Shown one piece after another: positions 30,845 to 42,826 of a stretch of 64,000 bases of DNA. Each line of letters begins with the position of its first letter. Position 1 is the first letter of the stretch. The notes beneath the pieces are model-generated. The model was not told the DNA's origin. It ran no database searches and worked only from the letters and a program-made list of their open reading frames with translations. Position numbers and translations under genes: made by a program. Source of the DNA: Porodaedalea pini (Eukaryota; Basidiomycota; Agaricomycetes; Hymenochaetales; Hymenochaetaceae); assembly GCA_002794775.1 (NCBI GenBank), contig NBAY01000070.1, positions 62,001 through 126,000 of the forward strand. Direction: 5' to 3'.

Positions 30845-31845
30845 AGTAGAGCCATTGTCTCGAGTGTTTGGTCACTCCGTTTCTATTTGGTTGTCCCTCC
30901 TCGACTATCAAGTCACCGCAGTCTCCCTTGGGAAGAATATAGATTTGCCCTCGAGTCAACTGTATGGTCCACAAAAGAGTCTGCATCGTGATACTGGACT
31001 GAATCCAATTGGTCCAGTTTCGAATCAGAACCTCACGATCATGTCAGCAACACGTTCCGGAACCTCCAAAAGCATACCAGAACGTACTGGAGATCTTATC
31101 TGGACAACTAGGGACGCGGTCACATGGAGCATACAACCAAGATGCGTACCAGACTGTTGTCCGATGACGGGAGCCACATACCAATTGGACAATCTGAGTT
31201 CTGGTGGAGTACCAGTATGGTTGGACACGATGCGGATGTTTTTCTTCATTATGATTTATGTTTTTCCTATGTTCTTCTGATTTCTATGCTCTCTATGCGC
31301 GCCTCTATGACCTATGACTTTTCCTTTTGACTTCTCTATGTTTCAACTGATATGCACATTATGCCCATATGGAAATTATTAACTGTAGATAGATCTTTGG
31401 ACTTGGTATAAATATGCACCTCATGTCGTAGGTAGAGGACAAGTCAGTTTTAACGCAGAGTCTCCCTCAGATAGGGTAACTTGAGTGCAATTCATCTTAG
31501 TTCTCGTGAACCTTGTAGTCGTTCTGTCTTTGTCTTAGCATCTCGTCTCTCGAAACTGTCTCTCGTCTCTTACTCCGCAACTCGAACCTTGTCACTCATA
31601 GTGATCACATCGTACCGGTGTTGATTACCCACGTGTACTGACTCCGTACCAGTCAAGTATAGACCTGACAGGAGTTCCCGACTTTAGTTCTTGATATCAA
31701 CGTGTACCGGTGCATACTGAGGCATACCAATGCGTACCGGTACGTCAAGTGATCACACCGCAGTCAACCCCTAACCTCCTAGAGCAATGCGATCATGTCC
31801 CCAAAAGGACCGCTGATCCCAGACACCCCTAAGTCAGGATCTACA
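30845..31845 (+). repeat. Solo LTR related to element E
   Basis: From about 31010 to 31845 this aligns with the LTR of element E (61340-62166), sharing the long T-rich stretch near 31250 and the terminus AAGTCAGGATCTACA. No E-type interior follows, so it is a solo or orphan LTR. The left edge is a guess based on AGTAGAGCC matching TGTAGAGCC at 61233. Weak similarity continues further left, and no target duplication is visible (the base after the LTR begins ATGGT). Confidence 0.6.
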
Positions 31846-31994
31846 ATGGTCACATGTCACTTGTCTCAAGTGTAAATTTGCTTTTGACTCCTTTGACAAA
31901 TCTAACATACATAATAAAATAGACTAGTATGACCTATGAAAGATACTTTAAAGTAGGGTTTTCTACTTCCCAGGGATGCTTCCCACTTTCATTT

Positions 31995-33405
31995 CTATTT
32001 TCTTCTCTTTCCTTCTGGCTTATTCCCATCCTTTGATCTCTTACCACCGGTTCCAATGGGAGCAGGAGGATCTGGTCTAGTATTTTGATTTTGGCTGGAA
32101 CTCACTGCCACATTCAATCTTGTTGCAGATGCTAGAGGCTGATTTGTTCTATTGCTCAGACTCAAGATTGTTTGGCTAACTTTTGCTTTGCTAGAAGACT
32201 GAGAACCAGGTTCTTTCTTTGCTGTACTAATATTTGTATGCCTCTTCAGCCACTGAATATACAATGTAAAAATAGGATTAGTTTCACAGCAGTAATTATC
32301 TTAATAAGTTTTAATCCTACTGTGTGTTCAAGTGCTGCCTCTGCAGACATTCTTGCTTCAGGGACTCTGCTTAGACACTTAGTTATAAAATCTTTTGCTA
32401 CATATTTCCTAGAGTGAGCAAAATGTGTTCTGTATAAAAGGAAAATGTGCTTGCCATCATGAGATATATCAGTCCATTTTTTTATTGTTGAATCAATATC
32501 TTTATTCATGACATTCTGCAGGATCTCATCATCATCTTTTCCATGAAAAGGAAGCTTCCCAGTTAGAAGTCCATATGTAGTAACCCTAAGGAGGGTTAGA
32601 GCACATTGTTTGTTCAATCTAAATCAAAATAGAATATTCTCACCCTAGAGCCCACATATCTACTTTTTCTGTATGTTCAGAACCAGATGCCATTTCAGGA
32701 GCCATATAATGTGGTGTTCCCTTTTGGTCTTTTGATTTACCTTTACATGCACTGGGAAAAGCTTGTTAATGGAACTGGAGAGATTTGCAATGACAACACT
32801 ATCTTACAGTCCAAAGTCACAAAGAAGAATTTTACAATTGCTCAAAGAGCTAGGAGGATCTTCTAAGAGAATATTTTTTGTTCTGTGAAAACAAAAGATC
32901 AGAGATCCCAATAACTCATAAAACTCACCATATGACACTTACTTTACATCCCTATGCATGATACCATTGCCATGCAAGTACTTCAAAGCTTCAGCAACCT
33001 GCCTAATTGTCTTGTGTTAGATTAAACTCAAATACACTTAGATGAGAAGGTCACTGTACCTTATAACATGTGCAGCATCCTTTTCTGAGAAGGTTCTGTG
33101 TTTTTTGAGTTGCTCATGGAGAGAACCTCCTCTTGCAAGCTCATAGATAATAACAAACCAATTATCACTCTCACACTGATAGCATCCATAATACTTCACC
33201 TTCCAAATAGTTGGTTATTAAAATGCATATTGTCAAACAGAGTTCTCATATAACAACATACCACATTCTCATGGTTTAATTGTCTGGAGATTTGAGCTTC
33301 TTTTATCACTGCATTCTTATCTGGCTCATGAGCAGCCTCGGATATTTTTGCAAATACTTTTGCGGCAAACTCTTTTTTTACTTTGTCATCCCGTTTTACT
33401 TTCTA
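31995..33405 (-). CDS. Protein kinase gene, multi-exon, CAMK/Chk2-like (N-terminus not found)
   Basis: The minus strand encodes most of a Ser/Thr kinase in several exons. Present are the ATP-site lysine (EFAAKVFAK, near 33365), a mid-lobe segment (WFVIIYELARGGSL), the catalytic loop GIMHRDVK (near 32950), DFGLACKGKSK across an intron near 32810, HYMAPE (near 32710), VDMWALG, and the C-lobe (AKDFITKCLSRVPEARMSAEAALEH). The last exon (31995-32252) gives a basic Ser-rich tail ending RRK. One intron is 32253-32320. I could not find the glycine-rich loop or a start codon upstream of 33405, so the gene may be truncated or have another exon. It lies in AT-rich DNA beside a fold-back element. Motifs suggest it could be active. 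Confidence 0.7.
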
Positions 33406-34121
33406 TGAAAGGAAAGGCTTAGGGTCAGTAATAGTTTATAGCAACATGCCTCACAGAATAATTTGGACATGCAAAGATTTGCTAGGTGCAAATGCATAAG
33501 ACTGTGACTTGTTTGGGTTCAATGCATGAGGGATAAAGACCCCCTATGCCACTGAACTATCACCAGACTTCTAATAGAAAGCAAGGAATAGACATCTGAA
33601 TACGCACCCATACACGTGCGTGAAAGCCAGAGTCTAGAATTTCCAAAAATATCAAATGGATTTTGTGTTGAGGCCATACAGAATCGGAAACACTCTCGAA
33701 CCGATTGAAATCCTTTGCAGGTAAAACAAGCTTGGACTGACTCAAAGTCATCATACAAATGTGCTCACGGGATTTGCTTGATCAGTTGGAGGGTGAGAGG
33801 GTTTGAATTTGGATACAGCTGAGGCAGACAGTTTTATACTGAATGTTCAATATTCACTGCATTTTGATATACCCATGTGCGATGAATTGCACAGCAAAGA
33901 AGCCATGTATGCATGGATCAAGGAGCATATAGGCCAGTGATAGAAGAGAAGATAACGGGCTTCAGGTTGCAATAAGCTTGTGTCAGTAGCAATTGGAATG
34001 CAACTTAGCCCAAATAATTTATATTATACCAAGTTTGCACTCATGTTGCCCTGGACCGAACACTAAAGTACAAAGCTCGGAATCAACTATGCTAAGGATG
34101 CCACATATTATAATCTGCCAT
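33406..34121. other. AT-rich spacer without a recognisable gene
   Basis: About 700 bp lie between the kinase N-lobe exon and the fold-back element. Short minus-strand frames occur (for example near 33520-33760) but show no domain. The missing 5' exon of the kinase should be here if the gene is complete. I do not see a glycine-rich loop in any frame. Confidence 0.4.
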
Positions 34122-34123
34122 TA

Positions 34124-35198
34124 CTGCCCTTTGCAGAAGTATTGTCACACGTGATTTCACTGATTTTCGTGCCATGAGAGCCTCAAAACACAAACATTTT
34201 CATATCTCAACCAAAAGTTAACCTTTTTGCGTCATCTAAGTTGCAAAATTCATTTTTTTATCTCATATTTCATATTTCAACAAGAGTGATAAGAAATAGT
34301 CAAAATTGGAGTCCAAAACAGTGAAAATGCTGTTTTTGAACCCATTTCCCTTGTTCATTTTTTCCTGCACTCAGATTTCACTGTACAGTGCTCCAGACCA
34401 GCCCAGAATTCCAGTATTAGTCTATTATGAATTTACAGACTGATTTTGAGATGTATTGTGAGGTAGATGTGCTGAATTGGTGCATGCCTAAAACACACAA
34501 ATCCCTTCTGTTTCTGCAAGCCCCCAAGCCCCCAGGAAAAATTCTTCTCATCTAATTTCATGCATGTAAATTCATTCAAAGTGTATTGGAAGACATTTGA
34601 GCAGCATCCAGTGCTCTAGCATCATCCAGTGAGCTGAATTGAGTACCACATTCTGACTGTATGCACTATTCTTGTGAACATATCTCTGATTCATGAAGCA
34701 AGCCTGTATCCATGGATACTGCTCAAATGTCTTCCAATACACTTTGAATGAATTTACATGCATGAAATTAGATGAGAAGAATTTTTCCTGGGGGCTGGGG
34801 GCTTGCAGAAACAGAGGGGATTTGTGTGTTTTAGGCATGCACCAATTCAGCACATCTACCTCACAATACATCTCAAAATCAGTCTGTAAATTCATAATAG
34901 ACTAATACTGGAATTCTGGGCTGGTCTGGAGCACTGTACAGTGAAATCTGAGTGCAGGAAAAAATGAACAAGGGAAATGGGTTCAAAAACAGCATTTTCA
35001 CTGTTTTGGACTCCAATTTTGACTATTTCTTATCACTCTTGTTGAAATATGAAATATGAGATAAAAAAATGAATTTTGCAACTTAGATGACGCAAAAAGG
35101 TCAACTTTTGGTTGAGATATGAAAATGTTTGTGTTTTGAGGCTCTCATGGCACGAAAATCAGTGAAATCACGTGTGACAATACTTCTGCAAAGGGCAG
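34124..35198. mobile_element. Fold-back element 1 (485-bp inverted repeats, TA target duplication)
   Basis: This 1075-bp element begins CTGCCCTTTGCAGAAG and ends with its reverse complement. The arms are about 34124-34609 and 34714-35198, separated by a 104-bp loop. It is flanked by TA (34122-34123 and 35199-35200), as expected for Tc1/mariner-type transposition. No transposase gene is present, so it would be moved in trans. A near-identical copy lies at 55456-56531. Short frames inside it are by-products of the inverted repeat and I do not annotate them as genes. Confidence 0.9.
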
Positions 35199-35299
35199 TA
35201 AGTCTGGATGTTTATCTTTCCTACAAAGCTATTACTAACTTAGTACATTTCCGTCACCAAGCGCCGCCATGATCCTAAATGTGCATACCTTGGTTGCCG

Positions 35300-36361
35300 C
35301 TACTTTGCATACTTGAAGCATACGCCTTCATTCGCTTCGAGGACCTCGAATGCCGGTCGGCCGCTAAACCAGCCGCCATACGCAGTACCAACAGTTTTGT
35401 ACGTGTCCGCCGCTTCTTCGTCCCCGATCTTCACCGTTGACCCTGCCGCGTCCGCCAAAAGCTGTACATGGCATGACTTCTCCAGTGCCGTAAAATAGTG
35501 AACAGTGCCCTCGATCGATGACGTCGCGACAAGTAGACCGTGGTTCTAGGTGAGAGTCGGACACGATTTAACAACAGATCGAGAAAGACGGCTGATGCTT
35601 ACCTGAAGAATGATAGCCTACGCATGACTGCCATCAGCACAACAGTGGCTTGCTTTACTCGACTAATCCATACCTTCTTGTTTCCAAGCGTCTCAGCTAT
35701 GTTCCGCCCTTCCTCCTCCGCGAGCACAACACCATTAAACTGCTTGTAAACCGCGTGGTCCTTGTAGAATGCGCAAGAGTCCTGTGTGATCATATCGAGC
35801 TCCTTCCCAAGCGTCGAGAACGCACGTCCATAGACGGAGTGAGAGTGCGCGGCGCAAAGCACGTCGGGACGTGCAGTGTGAATAGCAGAATGGATCGCAA
35901 ATGCGGCTGAGTTGAGGAGACGCGAGGGCCCAGACTCGTCGAGAATGGCGCCGGTGTGGTCGACGAGAAGGAGGTCATCTGGCTGGATGAGCGAGAAATG
36001 CAGACCGAACGGATTGACCCAGAAGGAGTCGGTCTTAATCGGATCCTTGCATTATTAATAAGTAATAATTATCTGAGTATAAGCTAGGATGCGAACGACG
36101 TACTCTGACGGTGATGTGGCCGGCAACGCCTTCATCGTACCCAAGCCTGCCAAAGATTCGAAAGGCTTGGGCGAGGCGGAACTTGAGATATGCACGTTCC
36201 TCCAACTTATCTTCAAACACAGGTTGTTTCGGGAAAGCGGACCGTGAGCGCTTGCTCATAGTCGACTTATCATGTTGAATCTCTTCGTCAACGCTGGGAA
36301 CCTTGGACTTGACAGTCGGAGCGAGAGCGACATCAGCAGCGGCAGTTGCGACAGGAGCCAT
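35300..36361 (-). CDS. Class II aldolase/adducin domain protein
   Basis: Four exons, 36104-36361, 35674-36045, 35603-35617 and 35300-35545, join in frame to 296 aa. Introns are 58, 56 and 57 bp with GT-AG ends. The domain begins near residue 70 (GVAGHITVR). Metal-site histidines are visible in AAHSHSVYG (H153, H155) and NHGLL (H217). The family binds zinc and includes sugar-phosphate aldolases and epimerases as well as many fungal proteins of unknown substrate. The substrate cannot be told from sequence. The third exon is only 15 bases (AIILQ) and is needed to keep the conserved LGNKKAIILQNHGLL stretch. The start ATG 36361 gives a hydrophilic N-terminus without a targeting signal, so the protein is probably cytosolic. 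Confidence 0.9.
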
Positions 36362-36841
36362 GGCCGTCGTTGAGAGAAAGAGTAGTCGCTGGTGGGAGCG
36401 TGATAAGGATAAGCTGCTTCCAATGGGTCACAAGGAGACTGTGACTCAATGCGAGTATAGTTCTTCAGCCGGACGAAGCTAGAAGATACTGTACATTCTG
36501 AAATAGCTGATCATATGGTCAGCAAGCTTAAGGGTCGTAGCTATGTCAAAGCACAGTATGAGATGAACAAAGGAAGAAGAAATTTATAGAAACAATGAGC
36601 ACAAGGAGTTGGACAACGTAGACATACACAATACAAATAAAGCACATTAGTCATAGTCAAAAGAGAAGAGGAGAGATGAAACGGGTATGGGTGTGACGAA
36701 GGAAAGTCAGACACAAAGGAAGTGAAGGCAAAGACGAAAGCATTACAAGTATATTGCATAAAAACGATACGCACGCAAACCCAACAAACGTATGAAAGAA
36801 GGAACAACGAAAAAAAAGGAACAGTGAAGAACACGATGTGA
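36362..36841. other. Spacer between set3-like 3' end and aldolase-like start
   Basis: These 480 bp must hold the terminator of the set3-like gene and the promoter of the aldolase-like gene, both on the minus strand. The part near 36540-36840 is AT-rich with A runs, as in 3' UTRs. No clear TATA box is placed before 36361. No gene is seen. Confidence 0.5.
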
Positions 36842-39800
36842 TCATCTACGACCGCGTCCCCAGAACCGTCCCCGTCCAGCATGTCGTCCCCGAGGAGGTG
36901 AGTATCTGTCACGATCACGATCACGATCATGTTCTCTGTCGCGTTCTCGATCCCAGTCACGTTCTCGCTCCCGTTCCCGGCCGTGAGACCGATCGCGTTC
37001 AACACGTTCAGCAAGCGGCCCGCGGGGAGGCTGAGGTGGCTGCGTCCTACCTACTCCCGCAGAAGGTACTCGAAGCGCTCGAGGTCCGCTCGGCGGTGCC
37101 GGCCGACTCGCCACCGGCAGTCCAGAGGCAGTGCCTGAACTTGAAGGTGCACCAGAAGCTGCAATGGAAGTCGATTTTGAGGGTCCAGGAACATAGGACG
37201 AAGCACGCCTGACAGGAGATACGGCGTCTGCCTTCTTGTCCAGGACTTCTTTGAGGCCAGCTCCAGTCGCGACAGCGCGTTCGCGTGCCGCCCATCCAGC
37301 CAGCTTTGACTTTCCAGCGGCCGACGGTGGAGGCTCACGAATATAGCGTGGAGGAGGGGACAAGCTGATGATGCGGTCGTCGCGGAAGGAACGAGGTTGC
37401 GTTGGTGGAGTCGGTCCACCAGCATTAGTTCTAGCAGCACGTGTATTAGAAAACGCGGACGTTGCAGTCAAAGAAGGTGCTGGCGCTGGCGGAGGCGTCA
37501 GGGCGGGCAGACTAGATGGTTTTCCGCGAGAAGCATCCACGCGAGGCTTCGATGGCGGCGCCGTAGGTCGAGCAGGTGCATTCAAGATCTCACCGTCTTC
37601 CTCCGCCTGCGGCGTAAGTGCACGTCCTTTGCTTTGTGCTGTAGGAGGAGACGCGGGTGGAACTGTTTGTCCGTGATCTTGTAGAGTTTCGCCGCGCGGC
37701 GGAGTTGCAGTATCGAGATCGACTTTCAATGCTGCAGGCCCTCTGCTGTCCAGCTCGGGGCTAGGAAAAAAGTCCACACGCTCTTCAGATGCCTCACGCT
37801 TGGGTGATGACTCCTGCCGCGAAATTACTCGAGCTGGAAGCTCCACAGGTACCTCAGTAGACTTCGGCATATCAGAAGTTGACGGCATCATCATCGCAGC
37901 AGGATTCTGCGGAGCGTCGACGTCGGCAGAGTTTTCAGGATAGTCGCAGAGATCAAGATTGCCGGAAACACCTTCGGATGATTTTTGACCAGTAAATGGT
38001 CTCAGGTCAGCTTCTACGGTCAGTCCTGATCCTTGTTTTTGCGGGCTCGGCGTCTGCACTTCTATCTGAGCATGACTATCGGTTCGATTCTTCGAATCTC
38101 CATTCTCACCCCCAGCCTGCCCTTCTTCTAGATCCTTCCTTTTCTCTGCCTTTTCCAACCCACCCAGCATCTCATCCGTTCCAACACGTGCAGACTCAGG
38201 TGCAGTATTCGCCTCAGCTATCCTAGGCAAGTCCTGCAGCAGAGGCGTAACCGGAGTAACGGGGCTCGCTACTACCGCAGCTTTCGCCGCCTCCTCTTCA
38301 CGCTGCTTCCGTTTCCGCTGGCGATAGTCTGCCATTGATCGTCTGATCTTCGGTGGCTCGGCTGGCACGGATGCAGTCGGCCCGCCGCCTTCTGCAGACT
38401 CTGACTCCTGTCCCTGAGTCTGCTCGTGTTCGTGTTCGTGTTCGTTGTCGGAAGCAACAGCGAAAGGCGGTGGGGTCGGTCGGACGTCCGCAGAGGAGCC
38501 TATGGATACGGTGGGAGAGGGCGGGCGTAGCAACCTTGGACTCGCACTGAGGTGATCATTGTCAGATGGGCTGGCACGATTATCGGTGGGAGCAATTTCT
38601 GGCGCAGGTGTGGCTACTGGGATGGCTGAGGCGGACGCGAGGATCGTCTGCTTCTCCTCATACGAGTCCCGTTCGGGTGTGATCCAACTCTCAGGTTCCA
38701 GAAGTGGAGAGTGGTGAAGCGGCTCATGCACGGAAGGAGATAGAGGCTGTGCAGGAGGTTGCAGTGGGGAAGGCGTCTGGACCTCAACAGCGGGTGTGAG
38801 TGAAGCGCGAGCTTCTGGAGGAGATGCTGAACGCGCGTCATGCATTTCTTTATCGACATCGTCGTTGGCAGCATTGTCATCTCCATTCACGTCAACAACC
38901 TCGACGTCCACCTCCATGCCCTCCCTCTCCGTTTCAGATTCAGGCGTCTCCGCAGCCGCAACCGAAGCAGAAGCAGAACGTGGGCGTTCCGTCAAATGAA
39001 GCGAGTTGTCCACCATCATCTCTTTGCCAATGTCACTCCCAGTCGCATTCCAAGTTCTCGTCCCGGACCTGGCCAATTCTGCCGCAGCCTGCAAGAGCTC
39101 CTCCTTGAAGAGCATCAACGGACTCTCGTCAGCGTCATGCGAAGCCGTTACCGGTCTGGAAGCCACAGACGAGGCGATACTGTGCTCATCGGCGTCGTGC
39201 GGTGCGCTGACCGCTCGAGACGGCGCAGAGGAAGCTATACTATCTTCGGTTGCAAGCGCTGGCGACCGCACGGGGGCTGGAGTCGGCTCTCTGGAAGGAG
39301 CAAGCACAGGAGGCAGAGTTGGGGTTGGCTCTCTTGAAGGCGGAAGTACAGAAAGCGGTGCATCGTCTTTGACTGCAGGTGAAGGTGCAGTCATAGCTTC
39401 GATTTCCACTTCGTCCTCTATTAGTTCTGGACCTTCTCCCGCATCTCCTTCTTCCACAGGCGTCTTGTCTCGAGACTCGATGGCCGTTTCAGGAAGCACT
39501 GCGCTTGCAGCCGCCGGCGGTTCAAGACCTTCTACATCTCCTTCCATGTCCAGTGTCGAAGCTTGACGTTGTATGGCAGGTTCGGGAGGACCTTCCACCT
39601 CTGGCGTCGAAGCTCGGGGCTGAGTGACAGGCTCTGGTTGCACACTACTAGACACAGTTGGCACCGGATTCGTTGCCACTGTGTTCATGACCTGCGCAAG
39701 ATGCTTGCTGGAGGAGTGGAGAGGCGAGACCGGGTGCTCATTCAGCAGGCTGAAGAGCGACGATGCGCGCCTGCCCTGATTCTGAGTACTCGGTGCAGAC

Positions 39801-42465
39801 GGGGCTGCAACTGCCGTTGAGATCGCAGGTAAGGTCGTTGTCGGCAACACCCTCGAAGGGGCGGAACTAAAGGTTGGCAGTGGAGGAGGCGGCATTTCGA
39901 GCATATCTAGCAAAAACAGAATGAGGTGACATCTGACAGTTGTGCGTTTATGAGAAAAAAAAGGGCTTACCAAGATCGACATCCATTGTGCTGTGTTGCT
40001 GGCGAACAACAGGCGTTGGAATGGGAGTGGGAGTGGGAGTGTGTGTCGTAGTCGACGCAGAATGAGAACGCTCTGACCTCGTGCGTTCCTGCCCATGTCC
40101 AAGCCCAAAGCTATCGACGTCCATGATATCTAATGAAGGCCCTGCTAGACTAAGCCCCAGCCCGACTCCCATCCCAGCATTCGCCTCAGCACCATCATCC
40201 ACAGGGCACTCATTCCGTAGCGTCTCACTCTTCTGTTGGATCCATTTCTTGCGCATCTTCGGCGGCATCTTCTCTTCCTTCTCCCTTGGCACCCTTTCAA
40301 CGTCTGCAGCCCGAGCACCAAACGACCCACGCAACGGCGACTTAGGTCGCGCCCCCGCAGGTGGCTCCAGACCCATCCCAATACCATTCGAACCACGCGC
40401 CTTTCCCTTCCCCTTCAAATCAGGCCCGCGCTTCGTCGGCGTCGCCTGCTCAACACGCACTTCGGGCACCTCCACTTCCAGCTCTCCAAACTGGTCCCAT
40501 CGATCCCCATGCACTTGCTGCACACCGCGCATCCCACCTGCATTCGCGCCGCCCACGAGACGCGTACGTACACCACGTGGCTCGCCAACAAGCGGGCCAA
40601 GGTCCACTCGCACCTTGCCTTGCGAACGTGCGCGCGTTTTGGCATTTGAGTACCGCGCGAGGTCCTGCAGAGATGCGAGCGACGTCGGATGCCGGTTCGG
40701 TGGCGGTGGCAGTGGCGGGGATTGGAATTGCGACGAGTGCGAATGTTCGTGAGGCTGTGATTGCGGGGGTGATCCCGATGGCGACTGCTGTTGGACGTAT
40801 GGACTGGGTCGTGGTGGACCTGCTTGAACGTTGGAGTGTGTTTGAGGGACCCTCGGGGATTTCTTCCGTGCAGGCTCATGGAACCCGTTGAGCCAAGGAT
40901 GCTCGCCCTCCGCGAATACCTCCATAAGCCTAACGGCGCAGTCTCGCGCAGCGCTACCGCATGCGCAAGTCACAAAACTCGACTTTAGACTCTCGACGAT
41001 ACTCTGCATCTGCAGTCGCAGTCGTTCGATATGATGAGGTCTAAAAATATAGAAGCATTTAGAAGTTAGATTGAAAATAACTAAGAAACAGACGAACTAG
41101 CATCCCGGTGAAAAGTGAAAAGTAGAAAAAAAATAGAACGCACGTCATTTTACTCGGTCCAGCTCCTGAGCGTAAGCCCTCCTCAATGAGTGCAGGCAAT
41201 TGGTGCACAACAGCCCCATCGTCCCATTCCCAGCTGAGAACGACCTCCTCGGACGCCTTGAGATCCCGCAACGCGAAGACCGCAAACTTGAGCACGCCGG
41301 GTTCGCTTTCCTCGCCTGATCGTTTGGATGGACAGAGCACGGGTCGCAGGACGGCATTGGGGCGGCATCCCGAGCGAATGAAGCGAGCCTCGTTACCTGA
41401 CATGCGTGCATCGAGAGCAACGGACAGTGGAGGCGGAACGAGGTGGACGTGTGGCTTTGGCATCCCTGCTACGAACGTCAACAACAAAGATCCCTCTCAT
41501 CATACGATGTGCTCACCCATATGCGCATACGCGTTGAGTGGGTCTGCGAGGTACGAGGCGCTGGGAATGATCGTCGATGTGAACGGTGCTATAAGCGCCT
41601 CGCCCGCGATCGGGGCCGTCGTCTGCAGCGCGTAACTCGGTGGTCGCACCGCCGCGGCAATATCGTCCTTTCCGTTCGGTAGCGGCACCACCTTCGTCTG
41701 TGCGTCAAGCTCAGGTTCATCAGGTGAGAGCGCTGTCACACCGCGCCAGTTCTGCGCAGCGAGCCGTAGCTTCTCGCGGGTCGACGCGTGCGGAATGGCA
41801 TCCTCCGCAAGCGGGACGTATGCCATACGCCAATCGTCCTCGATGTCTATATGCTCGTCCTCTGGTGCTTCGCCCGGCTGTACTGCAGACAATGGCGGTG
41901 CCGCCGCCACCATGCTTGCCCTTCTATCTCTTCTTCTCCTTTGTGTCGCCCCAGCAGCGGCTTCCGCCTCTGCACTGCCCACAAAGGGCCCCAATCTCCC
42001 CTGCGCCTGCGCCGCATATCTTCTTGCCTGAAGCTCGTGCGCACGCTCCCTGTTCACAGCGCGCGGGTGGCATTCCCAGCAGCGCCACTCGGCGGGATCC
42101 TTTCCAACGCTGATGTCAAAGCAGACCATGTGCGACCAGCGGCCACAGTCGTCGCACGCAATCGTGTAACCGTCATCGTCCGTGAAACCACAGATGCAGT
42201 GGATATCTTCCGACCCGGCACTGTTCGGCACTGTTGCGACACCCACCAGCGGCGGCGCCGGCGGGGAGAACGCAGGTGGGTACTGGCCGAATGCACTGTA
42301 GCTTCGAGGCGCGAGACCTGGTGCGGCAGGCTGAGCGGGCGCGGTGGTGTTAGCGCGCTTCCGCTTCGCAGGGACGACGGGCGGGTTGGTGTTGATGTTG
42401 TTGATGGCGGGAGCAGCGAGGGCGGGCGACGTCGCATTAAATTGTGACAAGGGAGGGTACATCAA
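36842..42465 (-). CDS. set3: Set3-like PHD finger and SET domain protein
   Basis: Four exons, 41517-42465, 41144-41465, 39971-41040 and 36842-39906, join in frame to about 1801 aa. Introns are 51, 103 and 64 bp. Near the N-terminus a PHD finger has C90, C92, C104, C107, H112, C115, C129 and C132. The second half of a SET domain follows, with GNEARFI then RSGC at 347-350 and ending near LSWEW at 393-397. In active SET methyltransferases this position reads NHSC; the altered form is typical of the Set3/MLL5/SETD5 group, which acts as a chromatin reader in the Set3 histone deacetylase complex. About 1400 residues of low-complexity Pro/Ser/Glu-rich sequence follow and end in an Arg/Asp, then Arg/Gly tail. 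It is nuclear by inference and shares a 361-bp two-way promoter with laa1. Confidence 0.88.
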
Positions 42466-42826
42466 GCGTTGGACTTTGTCAAGTCGAGGAGCAGGTTTTA
42501 CTGCATTCCAATTTAGGTTTCGCTTACAAATAAATAGAGTTATAATCTGTGGCAGCCTGCCTGCCCACTCATAGCTGTTACCCTCACCAGCGGCACTTAC
42601 ATTCTTGTGGGCAGTAAGTCTTTCATAAACAACGGGGCTCTCTTTGCCTCAGCTCTTTTCTTCACAGACAGTCTAAATTATGTTCAAGCGGAGACCGAGC
42701 TGCTGTCTCACGCCACATCTCGTCGGGTGTCACTCTGCACGTGCATTACTTAGGTGTCACGTGTCACATATATAAACATTACACTCTTTCCTCTGTCGTT
42801 GCTGGACGTCGTCTTATGAAGTTGAT
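42466..42826. promoter_or_regulatory. Divergent promoter between set3 and laa1
   Basis: These 361 bp separate two divergently transcribed host genes. On the laa1 side there are two CACGTG E-boxes (42738-42743 and 42758-42763), the second within GTCACGTGTCAC, and a TATA-like TATATAAA at 42769-42776, 58 bp before the ATG. CACGTG is bound by bHLH factors in fungi; which factor acts here is not known. I see no matching TATA box on the set3 side. Confidence 0.6.

Noticed and set aside
34572..34895. Coding frame of 107 codons within the fold-back element
   Set aside because: It spans the inverted arm and loop, and the reverse arm makes a similar frame; no protein motif.
34121..35201. piggyBac-type TTAA target site for the fold-back element
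   Set aside because: Only TA is duplicated cleanly at all three copies; the outer bases (TTA/TAA) are not consistent with TTAA on both sides.
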